Of a stretch of DNA of 64,000 nt, positions 8,490 to 17,660 are shown in pieces. Position numbers and translations under genes: made by a program. Positions within the stretch are counted from its first letter, which is position 1. Every line of letters begins with the position of its first letter. Origin of the DNA: Gallionellaceae bacterium (GTDB lineage Bacteria > Pseudomonadota > Gammaproteobacteria > Burkholderiales > Thiobacillaceae); assembly GCA_028714875.1 (NCBI GenBank), contig JAQTLN010000008.1, forward strand, positions 90,849 through 154,848. Direction: 5' to 3'. Under the pieces are notes generated by a model that saw nothing but the letters and a program-made list of their open reading frames with translations, was not told the DNA's origin and did not search any database.

Positions 8490-8996
8490 ATGGCGCGTAT
8501 CGAGCTGCTGAACGCGCGGCACTGCCGCGATGGTTTCGATTGCGGCGAGCCCGCGCTCAACGATTTCCTGCTGCGCCTGGCTGGGCAGCAACAGCGTCGC
8601 GGCTTCGGCAAAACCTATGTGGCGGTGAGCGAGGCGGGTGCGAATGTGCTTGGTTTTGTCACGGTCAGCGCCGGCCAGGTGGCGACCGACCAGCGGCCCG
8701 CGCACTTGAAGTTGCCTCGCTATCCGGTCCCCATGTTGCGCATCGGCCGCCTGGCGGTGAGCCGGTCGCATCAAGGGCACGGCATCGGCCAGGATTTGCT
8801 CGCTTTCGCGCTCAACCTGGCGTTGGAGTTTTCCCGCAGTGTCGGGCTGTACGCGGTGGTGGTGGATGCCAAGCACGAGAAAGCCCGCGCGCTCTATGCG
8901 GGGCTGGGTTTCCAGGCCTGCGGGGATAATCCGTTATGTTTGTATATGCCGATTGCCGCGTTGGAACGCGCAACCAGACCGAATGCCACTGGCTGA
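8490..8996 (+). CDS. tacT: GNAT-family acetyltransferase toxin (TacT-like)
   Basis: 168 residues. A GNAT fold with RLAVSRSHQGHGIGQDLL (acetyl-CoA pyrophosphate loop, Q-x-x-G-x-G, residues 87-104) and the conserved Tyr136 in ALYAGLGF near the active site. Homologous TacT/AtaT toxins acetylate the amino group of aminoacyl-tRNA and block translation; the adjacent DUF1778 antitoxin neutralises them. The opening FDCGEPALNDFLLR is typical of this toxin branch. It ends only seven bases before gshB, so gshB is probably read on the same transcript. All expected motifs are present, so it looks intact. Confidence 0.9.
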   Translation: MARIELLNARHCRDGFDCGEPALNDFLLRLAGQQQRRGFGKTYVAVSEAGANVLGFVTVSAGQVATDQRPAHLKLPRYPVPMLRIGRLAVSRSHQGHGIGQDLLAFALNLALEFSRSVGLYAVVVDAKHEKARALYAGLGFQACGDNPLCLYMPIAALERATRPNATG

Positions 8997-9003
8997 CCAA
9001 TAA

Positions 9004-10035
9004 ATGACCACACCCCTTAACCTCCTCTTCATCGCCGACCCCCTGGAAACCTTCAAGACCTACAAGGATTCCACCTACGCCATGATGGTCGAGGCGGCCC
9101 GGCGCGACCACACGATCAGCGCGATGCTGGCGGGCGATCTGGTGTGGAAGGCGGAGTGGGTGGTGGGGCGCACGCAGCGGGTTGTTCTCTCCGCTTCCGC
9201 AAAAGGGGGCGGGGGCGGCACCTCCGAAAATCCCCCCCAGCCCCCCTTTGGCAAAGGGGGGGGCACGCACACAACGCCCTGGTTCGAGCGCGGTGAGGCG
9301 GAATGGCACGATCTGGCGTCGTTCGACGCGGTGATCATGCGCACCGATCCGCCCTTCGATCAGGCCTACCTCTATGCCACCTGGTTGCTGGAGATGGCCG
9401 AACGGCAGGGGGCGCGGGTGTTCAACTCGCCGCGCGCCTTGCGCGATTTCAACGAGAAACTGGCGATCGCGCGCTATCCGCGCTTCATCGCGCCGACGCT
9501 GGTGACCTGCCACGCTGATCTGATCCGCGAGTTTCTCGCCGAGCAGGGCGACATCGTGGTGAAGCCGCTCAACGCGATGGGCGGCGCCATGGTGTTCCGC
9601 CTGCGTCCGGATGATGCCAACCTGGGCGCGATCCTGGAGACCATCACCCAATACGGGCGCGAGACCGTGATGGCGCAGCGCTATCTGCCGGAAATCAAGG
9701 AGGGCGACAAACGCATTCTGGTGATCGCCGGACAGGCGGTACCGTATTGCCTGGCGCGCATTCCCGCCGCGGGCGAGACGCGCGGCAACCTGGCGGCGGG
9801 CGGCACCGGCGTGGCGCGGCCCTTGTCGGAACGCGACTGGGAGATCGCCCGCGCTCTGGGGCCGGAATTGAAGGACGCCGGCCTGTTGTTGGTCGGCCTG
9901 GACGTGATCGGCGATTGCCTGACCGAAGTGAATGTCACCAGCCCCACCTGCTTCCAGGAAATCACCCAGCAGACCGGCTTCAATGTGGCGGGCATGTTCA
10001 TGGATGCGCTGGAGCGCGAGGTGAACGGTGAGTAA
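9004..10035 (+). CDS. gshB: Glutathione synthetase, with an in-frame repeat insertion
   Basis: 343 residues, about 25 longer than usual for GshB (315-320). The ATP-grasp enzyme joins glycine to gamma-glutamylcysteine. Family segments are [20 protein letters not shown] (N-terminus), [42 protein letters not shown] and [14 protein letters not shown] at the end. The extra length is residues about 62-88, a Gly/Pro-rich stretch encoded by a C-rich palindromic repeat of the same family as 1787-1887. It falls in the variable region between the N-terminal domain and the RTDPP motif, and the catalytic core is untouched. Its 3' end overlaps apbE by eight bases. Confidence 0.93.
   Translation: MTTPLNLLFIADPLETFKTYKDSTYAMMVEAARRDHTISAMLAGDLVWKAEWVVGRTQRVVLSASAKGGGGGTSENPPQPPFGKGGGTHTTPWFERGEAEWHDLASFDAVIMRTDPPFDQAYLYATWLLEMAERQGARVFNSPRALRDFNEKLAIARYPRFIAPTLVTCHADLIREFLAEQGDIVVKPLNAMGGAMVFRLRPDDANLGAILETITQYGRETVMAQRYLPEIKEGDKRILVIAGQAVPYCLARIPAAGETRGNLAAGGTGVARPLSERDWEIARALGPELKDAGLLLVGLDVIGDCLTEVNVTSPTCFQEITQQTGFNVAGMFMDALEREVNGE
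9200..9263. repeat. C/G-rich palindromic repeat inside gshB
   Basis: Contains AAAATCCCCCCCAGCCCCCC followed by TTTGGCAAAGGGGGG, the same element as at 1787-1887 and 13715-13749. It is read in frame as a Gly-rich and [11 protein letters not shown] segment of GshB. Confidence 0.85.
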
Positions 10036-11101
10036 TCCATCTCGGGTGCTTCGCGCGCCCTATGGCTTCTGGGCGTTGCTGCTGGTCTTGTTGCTCACCG
10101 GCTGTGGCGAGCGCATCCACAAGCAGCAGTCCTATGTATTCGGCACCCTGGTGGAAATCACGATTTACGGCGAGGAGGAGGACAAGGCGCGGCGTGTCAC
10201 CGACCAGGTGCTGCGTGATTTCGACGAGATGCACCAGACCCTGCATGCCTGGCAGCCGGGTTCGCTGGAACGCCTCAATGGTTTGATTGCCCTGGCGACG
10301 CCACAAGCACCGATCCGTATCGCGTTGCCGCCCGGTCTGATTTCGACCCTGACCGATGCGGCGCGCCTGTCGGAACAAGGCGAGCACCTGTTCAATCCGG
10401 CCATCGGCAATCTGGTGCGGCTGTGGGGCTTTCATTCCGACACGTTCGAGCCGCGCCTGCCGGACCCGAAAGAAATCGCGCGCCTGGTCAAGGCCAACCC
10501 GCGCATGTCCGACTTCAAGATCACCGGCGTCATGCTGGAAGCCGGCAATCCGGCGATGCGCCTGGATCTGGGCGGTTATGCCAAGGGCTATGCGCTGGAT
10601 CTGGCGGCGGCCTATCTGAAAAGCCAGGGGGTGAACAACGCGCTGATCAACATCGGCGGCAACATCATGGCGCTGGGGAAGAAGGGGAGTCAGGCCTGGA
10701 AGGTGGGCATCCAGCACCCGCGCCGCGCCGGCGCCCTGGCGATGCTGGAATTGCATGACGGCGAAGCGATCGGCACCTCCGGCGACTATCAGCGTTTCTT
10801 CGAGGTGAACGGCAAACGCTATTGCCATCTGATAGACCCGCGCAGCGGCTGGCCGGCGGATCAGACCCAGGCGGTGACGGTAATCGCGCATGGGCCACAC
10901 GCCGGCACGCTGTCGGACGTGTCCAGCAAACCGCTATTCATCGCCGGACCGGGCGATTGGCGGCGAATGGCGAAAAAAATGGGCATCGGCGAAGTCTTGT
11001 TCATCGCCGCCGACGGCGGCGTCAGCGCCACTCGCGCGATGAACGGCCGCCTCATCTGGGAGAAACCGGCGCCCGCCGTGAAGGTGGTCGAAGCGCCGTA
11101 G
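10028..11101 (+). CDS. apbE: FAD:protein FMN transferase (ApbE lipoprotein)
   Basis: 357 residues from a GTG start overlapping the gshB stop by eight bases. A signal sequence ends in the lipobox LLTGC (Cys26), so it is a periplasm-facing lipoprotein. Family motifs are [55 protein letters not shown] and [11 protein letters not shown]. ApbE attaches FMN to Thr residues of flavoproteins such as Nqr/Rnf subunits and other periplasmic reductases; no target is encoded in this window. The stop codon TAG at 11099-11101 is part of a GTAGGTTGGGC palindromic repeat, so the very C-terminus may have been trimmed by the repeat. Confidence 0.92.
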   Translation: MSNPSRVLRAPYGFWALLLVLLLTGCGERIHKQQSYVFGTLVEITIYGEEEDKARRVTDQVLRDFDEMHQTLHAWQPGSLERLNGLIALATPQAPIRIALPPGLISTLTDAARLSEQGEHLFNPAIGNLVRLWGFHSDTFEPRLPDPKEIARLVKANPRMSDFKITGVMLEAGNPAMRLDLGGYAKGYALDLAAAYLKSQGVNNALINIGGNIMALGKKGSQAWKVGIQHPRRAGALAMLELHDGEAIGTSGDYQRFFEVNGKRYCHLIDPRSGWPADQTQAVTVIAHGPHAGTLSDVSSKPLFIAGPGDWRRMAKKMGIGEVLFIAADGGVSATRAMNGRLIWEKPAPAVKVVEAP

Positions 11102-11129
11102 GTTGGGCAAAGCGAAGTGTGCCCAACCC
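11098..11129. repeat. Palindromic repeat, GTAGGTTGGGC family
   Basis: GTAGGTTGGGC, a short loop (AAAGCGAAGTGT), then GCCCAACC. Its TAG is the apbE stop codon. A second copy at 31404-31437 lies inside the dacB signal-peptide region. Confidence 0.8.
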
Positions 11130-11176
11130 GCGGCGCTATAGTTCGCCCTATCCGAATCAAAAAAGAAGGGGTTGCC

Positions 11177-11698
11177 ATGTATTCCTGGAAATCACATTTC
11201 TCCGTACTCGCCGACTACCAGCACTGGGCCAACGAAATGCTGTTCAACTCCCTGGACCATCTGCAAGAAGAGGTCATCGGCAGCGATCAGGGGCTGTACT
11301 TCAACAGCATTCACCACACGGTCGATCATCTGCTCTTGGTCAGCCAGGTCTGGTTGGCGCGGATGCGGGGCGCAAATATGGAAGCCAACTACCGGCTGAT
11401 CAATCATCCCGATTTCCGCGAGCTGAAACTGGCGTTGCGACGCGAAACGCGCAAGCTGCAATCCTGGCTGGATGAACAGCCGGAGACGTTCTTCGAGGCG
11501 GAAATAAGTTTTTCCGGCAGCGACGGCAAGCCGCGCAACATGTGGGTACGGGAAGCGCTGACGCATCTGTATACCCACTATGCCCACCATCGCGGCCAGA
11601 TTTCGGCCGTGATCACCCGCCTCGGAGGCCCCTGCCCGGAAATGGATTTCGTCTATTACCGGCGCGAGATGGACAAGGTGATCAGCGAGGTGAAGTAG
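11177..11698 (+). CDS. DinB-family protein (putative metal-dependent hydrolase)
   Basis: 173 residues from the ATG at 11177, which has a good GAAGG ribosome site. DinB/YfiT proteins are four-helix bundles with three metal-binding histidines; here the candidates are in HHTVDHLLLV and in LTHLYTHYAHHRGQ. Members include metal-dependent hydrolases and mycothiol/bacillithiol transferases; the closest functional class cannot be chosen from sequence alone. The N-terminus (YSWKSHFSVLADYQHWANEMLF) is typical of proteobacterial DinB proteins. The 3' end overlaps the convergent TlpA-like gene by 17 bases. Confidence 0.82.
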   Translation: MYSWKSHFSVLADYQHWANEMLFNSLDHLQEEVIGSDQGLYFNSIHHTVDHLLLVSQVWLARMRGANMEANYRLINHPDFRELKLALRRETRKLQSWLDEQPETFFEAEISFSGSDGKPRNMWVREALTHLYTHYAHHRGQISAVITRLGGPCPEMDFVYYRREMDKVISEVK

Positions 11699-12215
11699 GC
11701 GTTTGCAGCAACAAAGGCTCGATCAATTTTTCCAGCCGTCCACTGTGCACCTGGCCGGCGATGCGATGCCGGATCATGCCGTCGCGGTCCACCACGAAGG
11801 ACAGCGGCACCCGATCCACCCCACCGAAGGCCTGAATGATCCGCGTGGTCGCCAACGGCGCCGGGAAGGTATAACCCTCCGTTCGCATGTAGGCATCCAC
11901 CTCGGCCTGGGTTTTATCCAGACTGTAGGCGACAATCTCGAACCCGCGCGACTGGTTGGCCTCGTAGAACGCCTGCATGGCCGGCATTTCGTGGCGGCAG
12001 TAGGGGCACCAGGTGCCCCAGAAATTCACCAGCAACACCTTGCCATGCAGATCGGAGAGGTATTTGCCCGCCTGTACCGGCACTTCCGGCGCCGGTTGGT
12101 TCTGTTCCGTCACCCAGGCCGGGGGGCGGAACCACAGGTATACGATCAGCCCGATCAGGATCATGGTGACCGGGCTGGGCTTCAGTTTTTTGAGGAATTC
12201 TTCCCTTGTCATCAT
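11682..12215 (-). CDS. TlpA-like thioredoxin-fold protein, membrane-anchored
   Basis: 177 residues beginning with ATG ATG at 12215. A single N-terminal membrane helix (about 15-29) anchors a periplasmic thioredoxin domain with NFWGTWCPYCRHEMP (Cys70 and Cys73) and the cis-Pro segment RVPLSFVVDRDG. Such TlpA/ResA-type proteins reduce disulfides in apocytochromes or other periplasmic targets. The start overlaps the divergent RNA methyltransferase gene: the two start codons lie within ten bases of each other, on opposite strands. The frame stays open upstream, but those residues are antisense to the methyltransferase and include a repeat. The partner substrate is unknown. Confidence 0.88.
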   Translation of the reverse strand: MMTREEFLKKLKPSPVTMILIGLIVYLWFRPPAWVTEQNQPAPEVPVQAGKYLSDLHGKVLLVNFWGTWCPYCRHEMPAMQAFYEANQSRGFEIVAYSLDKTQAEVDAYMRTEGYTFPAPLATTRIIQAFGGVDRVPLSFVVDRDGMIRHRIAGQVHSGRLEKLIEPLLLQTPTSPR

Positions 12216-13702
12216 CCAACTCCGATCGTCCAAAAATTGCGCTGAAGCGCCCCGTCGAGGCCGCGAAAGAGCCCGCCAAGCCGTCCAAGTTCCGCCCCAA
12301 GCTGGGCGACCGGCGCGCCGGCAACAAGCCGCGCCCCCCTGAACCTGACGCAACCACGGGGCAGCAGGATAGACCAGCCGCGAAGCCGCGCAAGCCGAGG
12401 CCGGAGGGAAAGTTCGCCTCCCCCGACTCCAGGCCACGCGCCCAGTCGGAGAGAAACGCGCCCCCTCCCCCCCCGGGGGAGGGCTGGGGAGAGGGGCGGC
12501 GGCGTAGATCGGCGGCATCGACCGAGTCAGCGTCGTTCCCTCACCCCCGGGGTGGGAAGGGAGAGCGGCATCGCTTCTTCGTCTCCTGTCCGCGCGGCCT
12601 GGAAGATGAGCTGGCGCGCGAGTTGGCGGATATCGGCGCCGGCGACCAGATGCCGGCGCGCGGCGGCGTGATCTTCCTGGGCGACATGACGCTGGCCTGG
12701 AAGGTCAACCTGTGGAGCCGTCTGGCGATTCGCGTCCTCTGGCAGGTGGCCGATGGCCACTATCGCAATGAGGACGATCTCTACGAAGTCGCCATGTCGC
12801 TCGACTGGCCCAGCCTGTTCGACGTTTCGCGCACGATCGCGGTCACCACCGTGGGCAAATCCAGCCCGCTGAAAAGCCTCAACTTCGTCACCCTGCGCAT
12901 CAAGGACGCGGTGTGCGACCGCTTCCGCTCCGCCATCGGCGAACGTCCCAGTGTGGAAACCCGCGACCCGCAGGTGCCCATCACCTTGTTCCTGTCCGAA
13001 GAGAAATTCACCCTCTACCTCGATCTCTCCGGCAGTCCGCTCAATCGCCGCGGCTACCGGGTCGAGGCCGCTCCCGCGCCGCTCAACGAAAACCTGGCCG
13101 CCGGGTTGTTGAAGCTGTCCGGTTGGACCCCGAACGTGCCGCTCTACGACCCCATGATGGGCGGCGGCACCATCCTGCTGGAGGCGGCGCTGATCGCGCT
13201 CAACATCGCCCCTGGCATCAATCGCCACTTCGCCTTCGAGAATCTGGCCAATTTCGACATGATCGAGTGGCAACGCCTGCGCAAGAACGCCCAGGCGGCG
13301 GCGCTGGAACCGCATCCCCTGGCCATCTTCGGCTCCGACATCGACCCGCTCATGGTGCGCGCCGCCGGCCTCAACCTGAAAGCCGCCGGTGTGTTCGATT
13401 GTGTCCGTCTGATGGAAGCCGACTTTCTCAACGTCGACCCGCCCGTGCCGGAAGGCATCATCGTCAGCAACCCGCCCTACGGCGTGCGTCTCGGCAGCGA
13501 AGACGACCTGATCGCCTTCTACCACGCGGTCGGCGACAACCTGAAACAGCACTTCCCCGGCTGGACCGCCTGCATGATCTCGGGCGACCCCGATTTTCCC
13601 AAGTCCATCGGCCTCAGCGCCAACCGCCGCACACCGCTGTTCAACGGCCCGCTGGAATGTCGGCTGTACGAATACCGGCTGGTGGCGGGAAGCAATCGCT
13701 GA
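12206..13702 (+). CDS. THUMP-domain class I SAM-dependent RNA methyltransferase
   Basis: 498 residues. The TTG start at 12206 has a GAGGAA ribosome site at 12192-12197 and no ATG alternative before the conserved domain. Residues 1-120 are a basic, Pro-rich, probably disordered tail; part of it (about 88-118) comes from CCCTC-type palindromic repeats. The THUMP region starts at HRFFVSCPRGLEDELARELA, followed by a methyltransferase domain with YDPMMGGGTILLEAALIA and the catalytic NPPYG motif. This is the COG0116/RlmL N-terminal family, which makes m2G in 23S rRNA or tRNA. It lacks the second RlmK domain of E. coli RlmL. The exact target is unresolved. Confidence 0.86.
   Translation: MSSSNSDRPKIALKRPVEAAKEPAKPSKFRPKLGDRRAGNKPRPPEPDATTGQQDRPAAKPRKPRPEGKFASPDSRPRAQSERNAPPPPPGEGWGEGRRRRSAASTESASFPHPRGGKGERHRFFVSCPRGLEDELARELADIGAGDQMPARGGVIFLGDMTLAWKVNLWSRLAIRVLWQVADGHYRNEDDLYEVAMSLDWPSLFDVSRTIAVTTVGKSSPLKSLNFVTLRIKDAVCDRFRSAIGERPSVETRDPQVPITLFLSEEKFTLYLDLSGSPLNRRGYRVEAAPAPLNENLAAGLLKLSGWTPNVPLYDPMMGGGTILLEAALIALNIAPGINRHFAFENLANFDMIEWQRLRKNAQAAALEPHPLAIFGSDIDPLMVRAAGLNLKAAGVFDCVRLMEADFLNVDPPVPEGIIVSNPPYGVRLGSEDDLIAFYHAVGDNLKQHFPGWTACMISGDPDFPKSIGLSANRRTPLFNGPLECRLYEYRLVAGSNR
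12466..12498. repeat. C-rich palindromic repeat in the methyltransferase N-terminus
   Basis: CCCTCCCCCCCCGGGGGAGG followed by GCTGGGGAGAGGGG, read in frame as a PPPPPGEGWGEG segment. A related partial copy follows near 12538-12561, and a larger inverted pair lies at 34644-34737. Confidence 0.7.
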
Positions 13703-13714
13703 CCCGTCTCCGCT

Positions 13715-13749
13715 TCCCCCTTTCCCAAAGGGGGGCTGGGGGGGATTTC
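13715..13749. repeat. C/G-rich palindromic repeat between methyltransferase gene and yqgE
   Basis: CCCCCTTTCCCAAAGGGG followed by GGCTGGGGGGGATTT, the same family as 1787-1887 and 9200-9263. The rest of the 183-bp gap (13703-13885) shows no attenuator or other clear structure, although pyrR lies two genes downstream. Confidence 0.8.
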
Positions 13750-13885
13750 TCCGCCAACCAAGGTGCAAGCCCGCGCTGTTGCCGCCACGCGGGTCGCCGC
13801 AAAACCGAATGAAAGTGGAATCCATCGGTCGATTCAGGCCGCCGCCGGGCAGGGTTACAATCGCCGCTCAACCCGGAAGCCCCTC

Positions 13886-14446
13886 ATGGACAACGCCAAT
13901 TTCACCGACCATTTCCTGATCGCCATGCCCAAGATGATGGACCCCAACTTCTCCGGCACGCTGACCTATATCTGCGATCACGGCGACCAGGGCGCGCTTG
14001 GTGTGGTGGTGAACCGCCCCATCGAACTCAACCTGGATAGCCTGTTCAGCCAGATCGGCCTCGATCTGACCGACGAGCACCTGAAGCAGGCGTCGGTCTA
14101 CTACGGCGGCCCGGTGCAGGTGGAACGCGGTTTCGTGCTGCACCGGCCGGTGGGCACCTGGAGTTCCACGTTGTCGGTGAACGACCGCGTGGGGCTGACC
14201 ACATCCAAGGACATTCTGGAGGCCACCGCCCGCCGCGAAGGCCCGGCCGAGATTCTGGTGACCCTGGGCTATGCCGGCTGGGGGCCGGGGCAGCTGGAAG
14301 ACGAGATCAAGCAGAACGCCTGGTTGACCGTGCCGGCCGACCCGCAAGTGATCTTCGGCTACCCCGCCAAAGAGCGCCTGAACGCGGCCATGCACCTGCT
14401 GGGCATCGACCTTTCCATGCTTTCGGAAGAAGCCGGACACGCCTGA
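13886..14446 (+). CDS. yqgE: YqgE/AlgH family protein
   Basis: 186 residues from the ATG at 13886 ([19 protein letters not shown]). It is the UPF0301/DUF179 family, with [35 protein letters not shown] and [14 protein letters not shown]. Its biochemical role is unknown. In many proteobacteria it is co-transcribed with ruvX (yqgF), as here: the stop codon overlaps the ruvX start by one base (TGATG). It opens the operon yqgE-ruvX-pyrR-pyrB-pyrX. Confidence 0.92.
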   Translation: MDNANFTDHFLIAMPKMMDPNFSGTLTYICDHGDQGALGVVVNRPIELNLDSLFSQIGLDLTDEHLKQASVYYGGPVQVERGFVLHRPVGTWSSTLSVNDRVGLTTSKDILEATARREGPAEILVTLGYAGWGPGQLEDEIKQNAWLTVPADPQVIFGYPAKERLNAAMHLLGIDLSMLSEEAGHA

Positions 14447-14895
14447 TGTCGGAACGACGGGGAACGGTCATGGCCTTCGATTTCGGCACCACCAAGATCG
14501 GTGTCGCCGTGGGCGACTGGGAAACCCGGATGGCGCATCCGCTGGAAGTGATCCGTGGAGAAGCCAACGACCCGCGTTTCGCGCGCATCGCCGCCCTCAT
14601 CGACGAGTGGCGCCCGAACCAGTTGGTGGCCGGCCTGCCGTTGTCGCTGGATGGTGAGGAGCACGATCTGACCCGGCGCGCGCGCCGCTTCGCCAACCAG
14701 CTCAATGGCCGTTTCAATCTGCCCGTCACCCTGGTCGACGAGCGTCTCACCTCCGTGGAAGCCGATGCCCGCCTGCGCGAGGCCGGCGTCAACGCGGCCG
14801 GGCGCAAACGGGTGGAAGACAGTGTGGCGGCCCAACAAATCCTGCAGGACCATTTCGATCATGTCGCCAACGACCATGCCACTGCCCACGCCTGA
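14446..14895 (+). CDS. ruvX: Putative pre-16S rRNA nuclease / Holliday junction resolvase-like RuvX
   Basis: 149 residues. An RNase H-like fold with the first acidic residue in AFDFGTTKIGVAVGD, LVAGLPLSLDG in the middle and LVDERLTSVEA near the C-terminal half. YqgF/RuvX is an essential or near-essential protein implicated in 16S rRNA 5'-end maturation and, in some species, junction resolution. It overlaps yqgE by one base and pyrR by 35 bases, so translation in the operon is tightly coupled. Confidence 0.92.
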   Translation: MSERRGTVMAFDFGTTKIGVAVGDWETRMAHPLEVIRGEANDPRFARIAALIDEWRPNQLVAGLPLSLDGEEHDLTRRARRFANQLNGRFNLPVTLVDERLTSVEADARLREAGVNAAGRKRVEDSVAAQQILQDHFDHVANDHATAHA

Positions 14896-15373
14896 ACAAC
14901 TCATCTCCCGCCTGGCGGACCAACTTTCTCCCACACTGGGGCCGGACCTGGCCCTGGTCGGCATTCACACCGGCGGGGTCTGGGTGATGGACGCCCTGGC
15001 CGAACGTCTCGGACGCGACCTGCCGCGCGGCGTGCTCGACATCTCCTTCTACCGCGACGACTTTTCCCGCATCGGCCTGCATCCGCAGGTAAAGCCCTCG
15101 GACATTCCGTTCGACATGGAGGGCCGCCGCGTTCTGCTCATCGACGACGTGCTCTACACCGGCCGCACCATCCGCGCGGCCATGAACATCCTGTTCGATT
15201 ACGGCCGTCCGGCGGCGATCCGCCTGGCGGTGCTGGTGGACCGGGGCGGCCGGGAAATGCCGATCTGCCCGGATTTCGTCGGCGCCCACCTGGAACTGGC
15301 GGAACACGAGAACATCGCCCTCACCCGCGCCGACGATGGCACGCTGGGCTTCAAGGTCAATCAACGCACATGA
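14861..15373 (+). CDS. pyrR: Bifunctional pyr operon regulator / uracil phosphoribosyltransferase PyrR
   Basis: 170 residues from the ATG at 14861, which has AGGA ten bases upstream; a second ATG at 14876 is possible. The PRPP-binding motif [13 protein letters not shown] and [17 protein letters not shown] identify a type I phosphoribosyltransferase of the PyrR family. In Gram-positive bacteria PyrR binds pyr leader RNA; in proteobacteria it sits with pyrB and pyrC, but the control mechanism is less clear. No leader antiterminator is visible upstream of this operon. It overlaps ruvX by 35 bases and shares ATGA with pyrB. Confidence 0.92.
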   Translation: MSPTTMPLPTPEQLISRLADQLSPTLGPDLALVGIHTGGVWVMDALAERLGRDLPRGVLDISFYRDDFSRIGLHPQVKPSDIPFDMEGRRVLLIDDVLYTGRTIRAAMNILFDYGRPAAIRLAVLVDRGGREMPICPDFVGAHLELAEHENIALTRADDGTLGFKVNQRT

Positions 15374-16320
15374 AAAACAATTTGCAGTTGACCGAGGACG
15401 GTCGCCTCAAGCACCTGTTGAGTCTGGACGGCTTGCCCGCGCGCATCCTCACGCAAATTCTGGACACCGCCGCCTCATTCGTCGCGGTGGGCGAGCGCGA
15501 GGTGAAGTCAGTGCCGCTGTTGCGCGGCAAGGCGGTGTTCAACATCTTCTTCGAGAACTCCACACGCACCCGCACCACCTTCGAGATCGCCGCCAAGCGG
15601 CTGTCGGCGGACGTGGTCAACCTCAACATCAACGCCTCCTCGCAGAGCAAGGGCGAGACCCTGCTCGATACCGTGGCCAATCTCTCGGCCATGCATGCCG
15701 ACATGTTCGTGGTGCGCCACGCCGCCGCCGGCGCCGCCCACCTGATCGCCCGCCATGTGGCGCCGCACATCAGCGTGGTGAACGCCGGCGACGGCCGCTG
15801 CGCCCACCCCACCCAGGGTCTGCTCGACATGTTCACCATCCGCCACTTCAAGGGCGGCTTCCACAACCTGCGCGTGGCCATCGTCGGCGACGTGCTGCAT
15901 TCGCGCGTGGCGCGCTCGCAAATCCACGGCCTCACCACCCTGGGCTGCCCGGAAGTGCGGGTGATCGCGCCGAAAACCCTGCTCCCGCGCGACGTCGGCA
16001 ACCTCGGCGTGCACGTCTATCACAACATGGAACAGGGCCTGAAGGATGTCGACGTGGTGATGATGCTGCGCCTGCAGAACGAACGCATGCAGGGCGCGCG
16101 CCTGCCCTCCGCCGGCGAGTTCTACAAACACTGGGGCCTCACCACCGAGAAACTGCGTTACGCCAAGCCCGACGCCATCGTCATGCACCCCGGCCCGATG
16201 AACCGCGGCGTGGAAATCGACTCCGAAGTCGCCGACGGCCCGCAGGCCGTGATCCTCGCGCAAGTCACTTTCGGCATCGCCGTGCGCATGGCGGTGATGA
16301 GTATTCTGGCGGGGAATTGA
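15370..16320 (+). CDS. pyrB: Aspartate carbamoyltransferase catalytic subunit
   Basis: 316 residues. The carbamoyl phosphate loop [13 protein letters not shown] (60-72) and later [23 protein letters not shown] and [12 protein letters not shown] are diagnostic. It condenses carbamoyl phosphate with aspartate, the first committed step of pyrimidine synthesis. The partner downstream at 16324 is the non-catalytic dihydroorotase-like protein that class A ATCases of this type need for assembly. The start overlaps the pyrR stop by four bases, and no pyrI regulatory-chain gene is present. Confidence 0.96.
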   Translation: MKNNLQLTEDGRLKHLLSLDGLPARILTQILDTAASFVAVGEREVKSVPLLRGKAVFNIFFENSTRTRTTFEIAAKRLSADVVNLNINASSQSKGETLLDTVANLSAMHADMFVVRHAAAGAAHLIARHVAPHISVVNAGDGRCAHPTQGLLDMFTIRHFKGGFHNLRVAIVGDVLHSRVARSQIHGLTTLGCPEVRVIAPKTLLPRDVGNLGVHVYHNMEQGLKDVDVVMMLRLQNERMQGARLPSAGEFYKHWGLTTEKLRYAKPDAIVMHPGPMNRGVEIDSEVADGPQAVILAQVTFGIAVRMAVMSILAGN

Positions 16321-16323
16321 GCA

Positions 16324-17616
16324 ATGAAAATCCACATCAAGAACGGCCGTGTCATCGACCCCGCCAGCGGCATGGACAGTGTTCAGGACGTCTTCGTCGC
16401 CGCCGGGCATATCCAGGCATTGGGACAGGCGCCCGCCGATTTCCACGCCAATCAGGTGCTCGACGCGACCGGGCTGATCGTCTGTCCTGGCTTGGTGGAC
16501 CTGTCCCTGCGTCTGCGCGAGCCGGGGCTGGAATACATCGCCGGGCTGGAATCGGAGATGCACGCGGCGGCGGTGGGCGGCGTGACTTCGCTGGCCTGCC
16601 CGCCCGATACCGACCCACCCCTGGACGAACCGGGCCTGGTGGAAATGCTCAAGTTCCGCGCCCGCAACATGCCGGGGCCGCGCGTCTATCCGGTGGGAGC
16701 GCTGACCCGCGAGCTCAAGGGCGAACGCCTCACCGAGATGGCGGAACTGCACGAAGCCGGTTGCGTGGCGTTCAGCCAGGCCGACGCGCCGTTGCTCGAT
16801 ACCCAGGTGCTGCTACGCGCGCTGGAATACGCCACCACCTTCGATCTGCCGGTGTGGTTGCGCCCGCAGGACATGCATCTGTCGCGCAACGGCGTCGCCC
16901 ATGACGGCGTCGTCGCCGCGCGCCTGGGGCTACATCCCATTCCGGTGCCGGCGGAAACCGTGGCGCTGTCCACCATCCTGCTGCTGACACGGGAAACCGG
17001 CGCCCGCGTGCACCTGTGCCGACTCTCCAGTCGCGCCGGGGTGGAAATGGTGCGCCAGGCGAAGCGGGACGGCCTGCGTATCACCTGCGATGTGAACATC
17101 CACCATGTGCATCTTTCCGAGATGGACACGGCGGACTTCGATTCCAACTGCCATTTGGTGCCGCCGCTCAGAAGCCAGCGCGACCGCGATGCCATACGCC
17201 AAGCGCTCAGGGAAGGTGTGATCGACGCGATCTGTTCCGACCACGCGCCGGTGGACGACGATGCCAAGGAGTTGCCGTTCCAGGAGGCCGAACCGGGCGC
17301 CACCGGCGTCGAACTGCTGCTGCCGCTGACGCTGAAATGGGCGAGCGAAACCGGCCTGCCGCTAGCCCAGGCCCTGGGCTACATCACCCATCGCGCGGCC
17401 GCCATCATGGGCGTGAACGCCGGCCATCTCGCTGTCGGCGCGCCGGCCGATATTTGCGTGTTCGACCCCGAGGCCGCTTGGCTGGTCAGCCCCTCCAACC
17501 TCGCCAGCCTGGGCAAGAACAGCCCTTATCTCGGCCTGGAGATGATCGGCCAGGTACGCTACACGATCATCGACGGACATCTGGATTTCAAGCGGGGTGC
17601 CCGTAGGTCGGGTTAG
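16324..17616 (+). CDS. pyrX: Dihydroorotase-like subunit lacking zinc ligands (PyrX/PyrC')
   Basis: 430 residues, a type I dihydroorotase fold. The usual metal-binding HxH after the first strand (VDLHxHLRxPG) reads VDLSLRLREPG here, so two zinc ligands are missing. Later elements remain (NIHHVHLSE, AICSDHAPVDDDAK). This pattern matches the pseudo-dihydroorotase next to pyrB in Pseudomonas and relatives, which has no catalysis but forms the dodecameric complex with PyrB. An active PyrC must therefore be encoded elsewhere. The last residues (ARRSG, then TAG) are encoded by a GTAGGTCGGGTTAG repeat that runs into the gene. Confidence 0.88.
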   Translation: MKIHIKNGRVIDPASGMDSVQDVFVAAGHIQALGQAPADFHANQVLDATGLIVCPGLVDLSLRLREPGLEYIAGLESEMHAAAVGGVTSLACPPDTDPPLDEPGLVEMLKFRARNMPGPRVYPVGALTRELKGERLTEMAELHEAGCVAFSQADAPLLDTQVLLRALEYATTFDLPVWLRPQDMHLSRNGVAHDGVVAARLGLHPIPVPAETVALSTILLLTRETGARVHLCRLSSRAGVEMVRQAKRDGLRITCDVNIHHVHLSEMDTADFDSNCHLVPPLRSQRDRDAIRQALREGVIDAICSDHAPVDDDAKELPFQEAEPGATGVELLLPLTLKWASETGLPLAQALGYITHRAAAIMGVNAGHLAVGAPADICVFDPEAAWLVSPSNLASLGKNSPYLGLEMIGQVRYTIIDGHLDFKRGARRSG

Positions 17617-17660
17617 CGAAGTAATCGGCCCGCGGCCGCAAAGCGTGCCGATGCACCGCG

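Noticed and set aside
13703..13885. A PyrR-binding leader or attenuator before the pyrimidine operon
   Set aside because: Only a C-rich palindromic repeat is present; no antiterminator/terminator pair or leader peptide was found.
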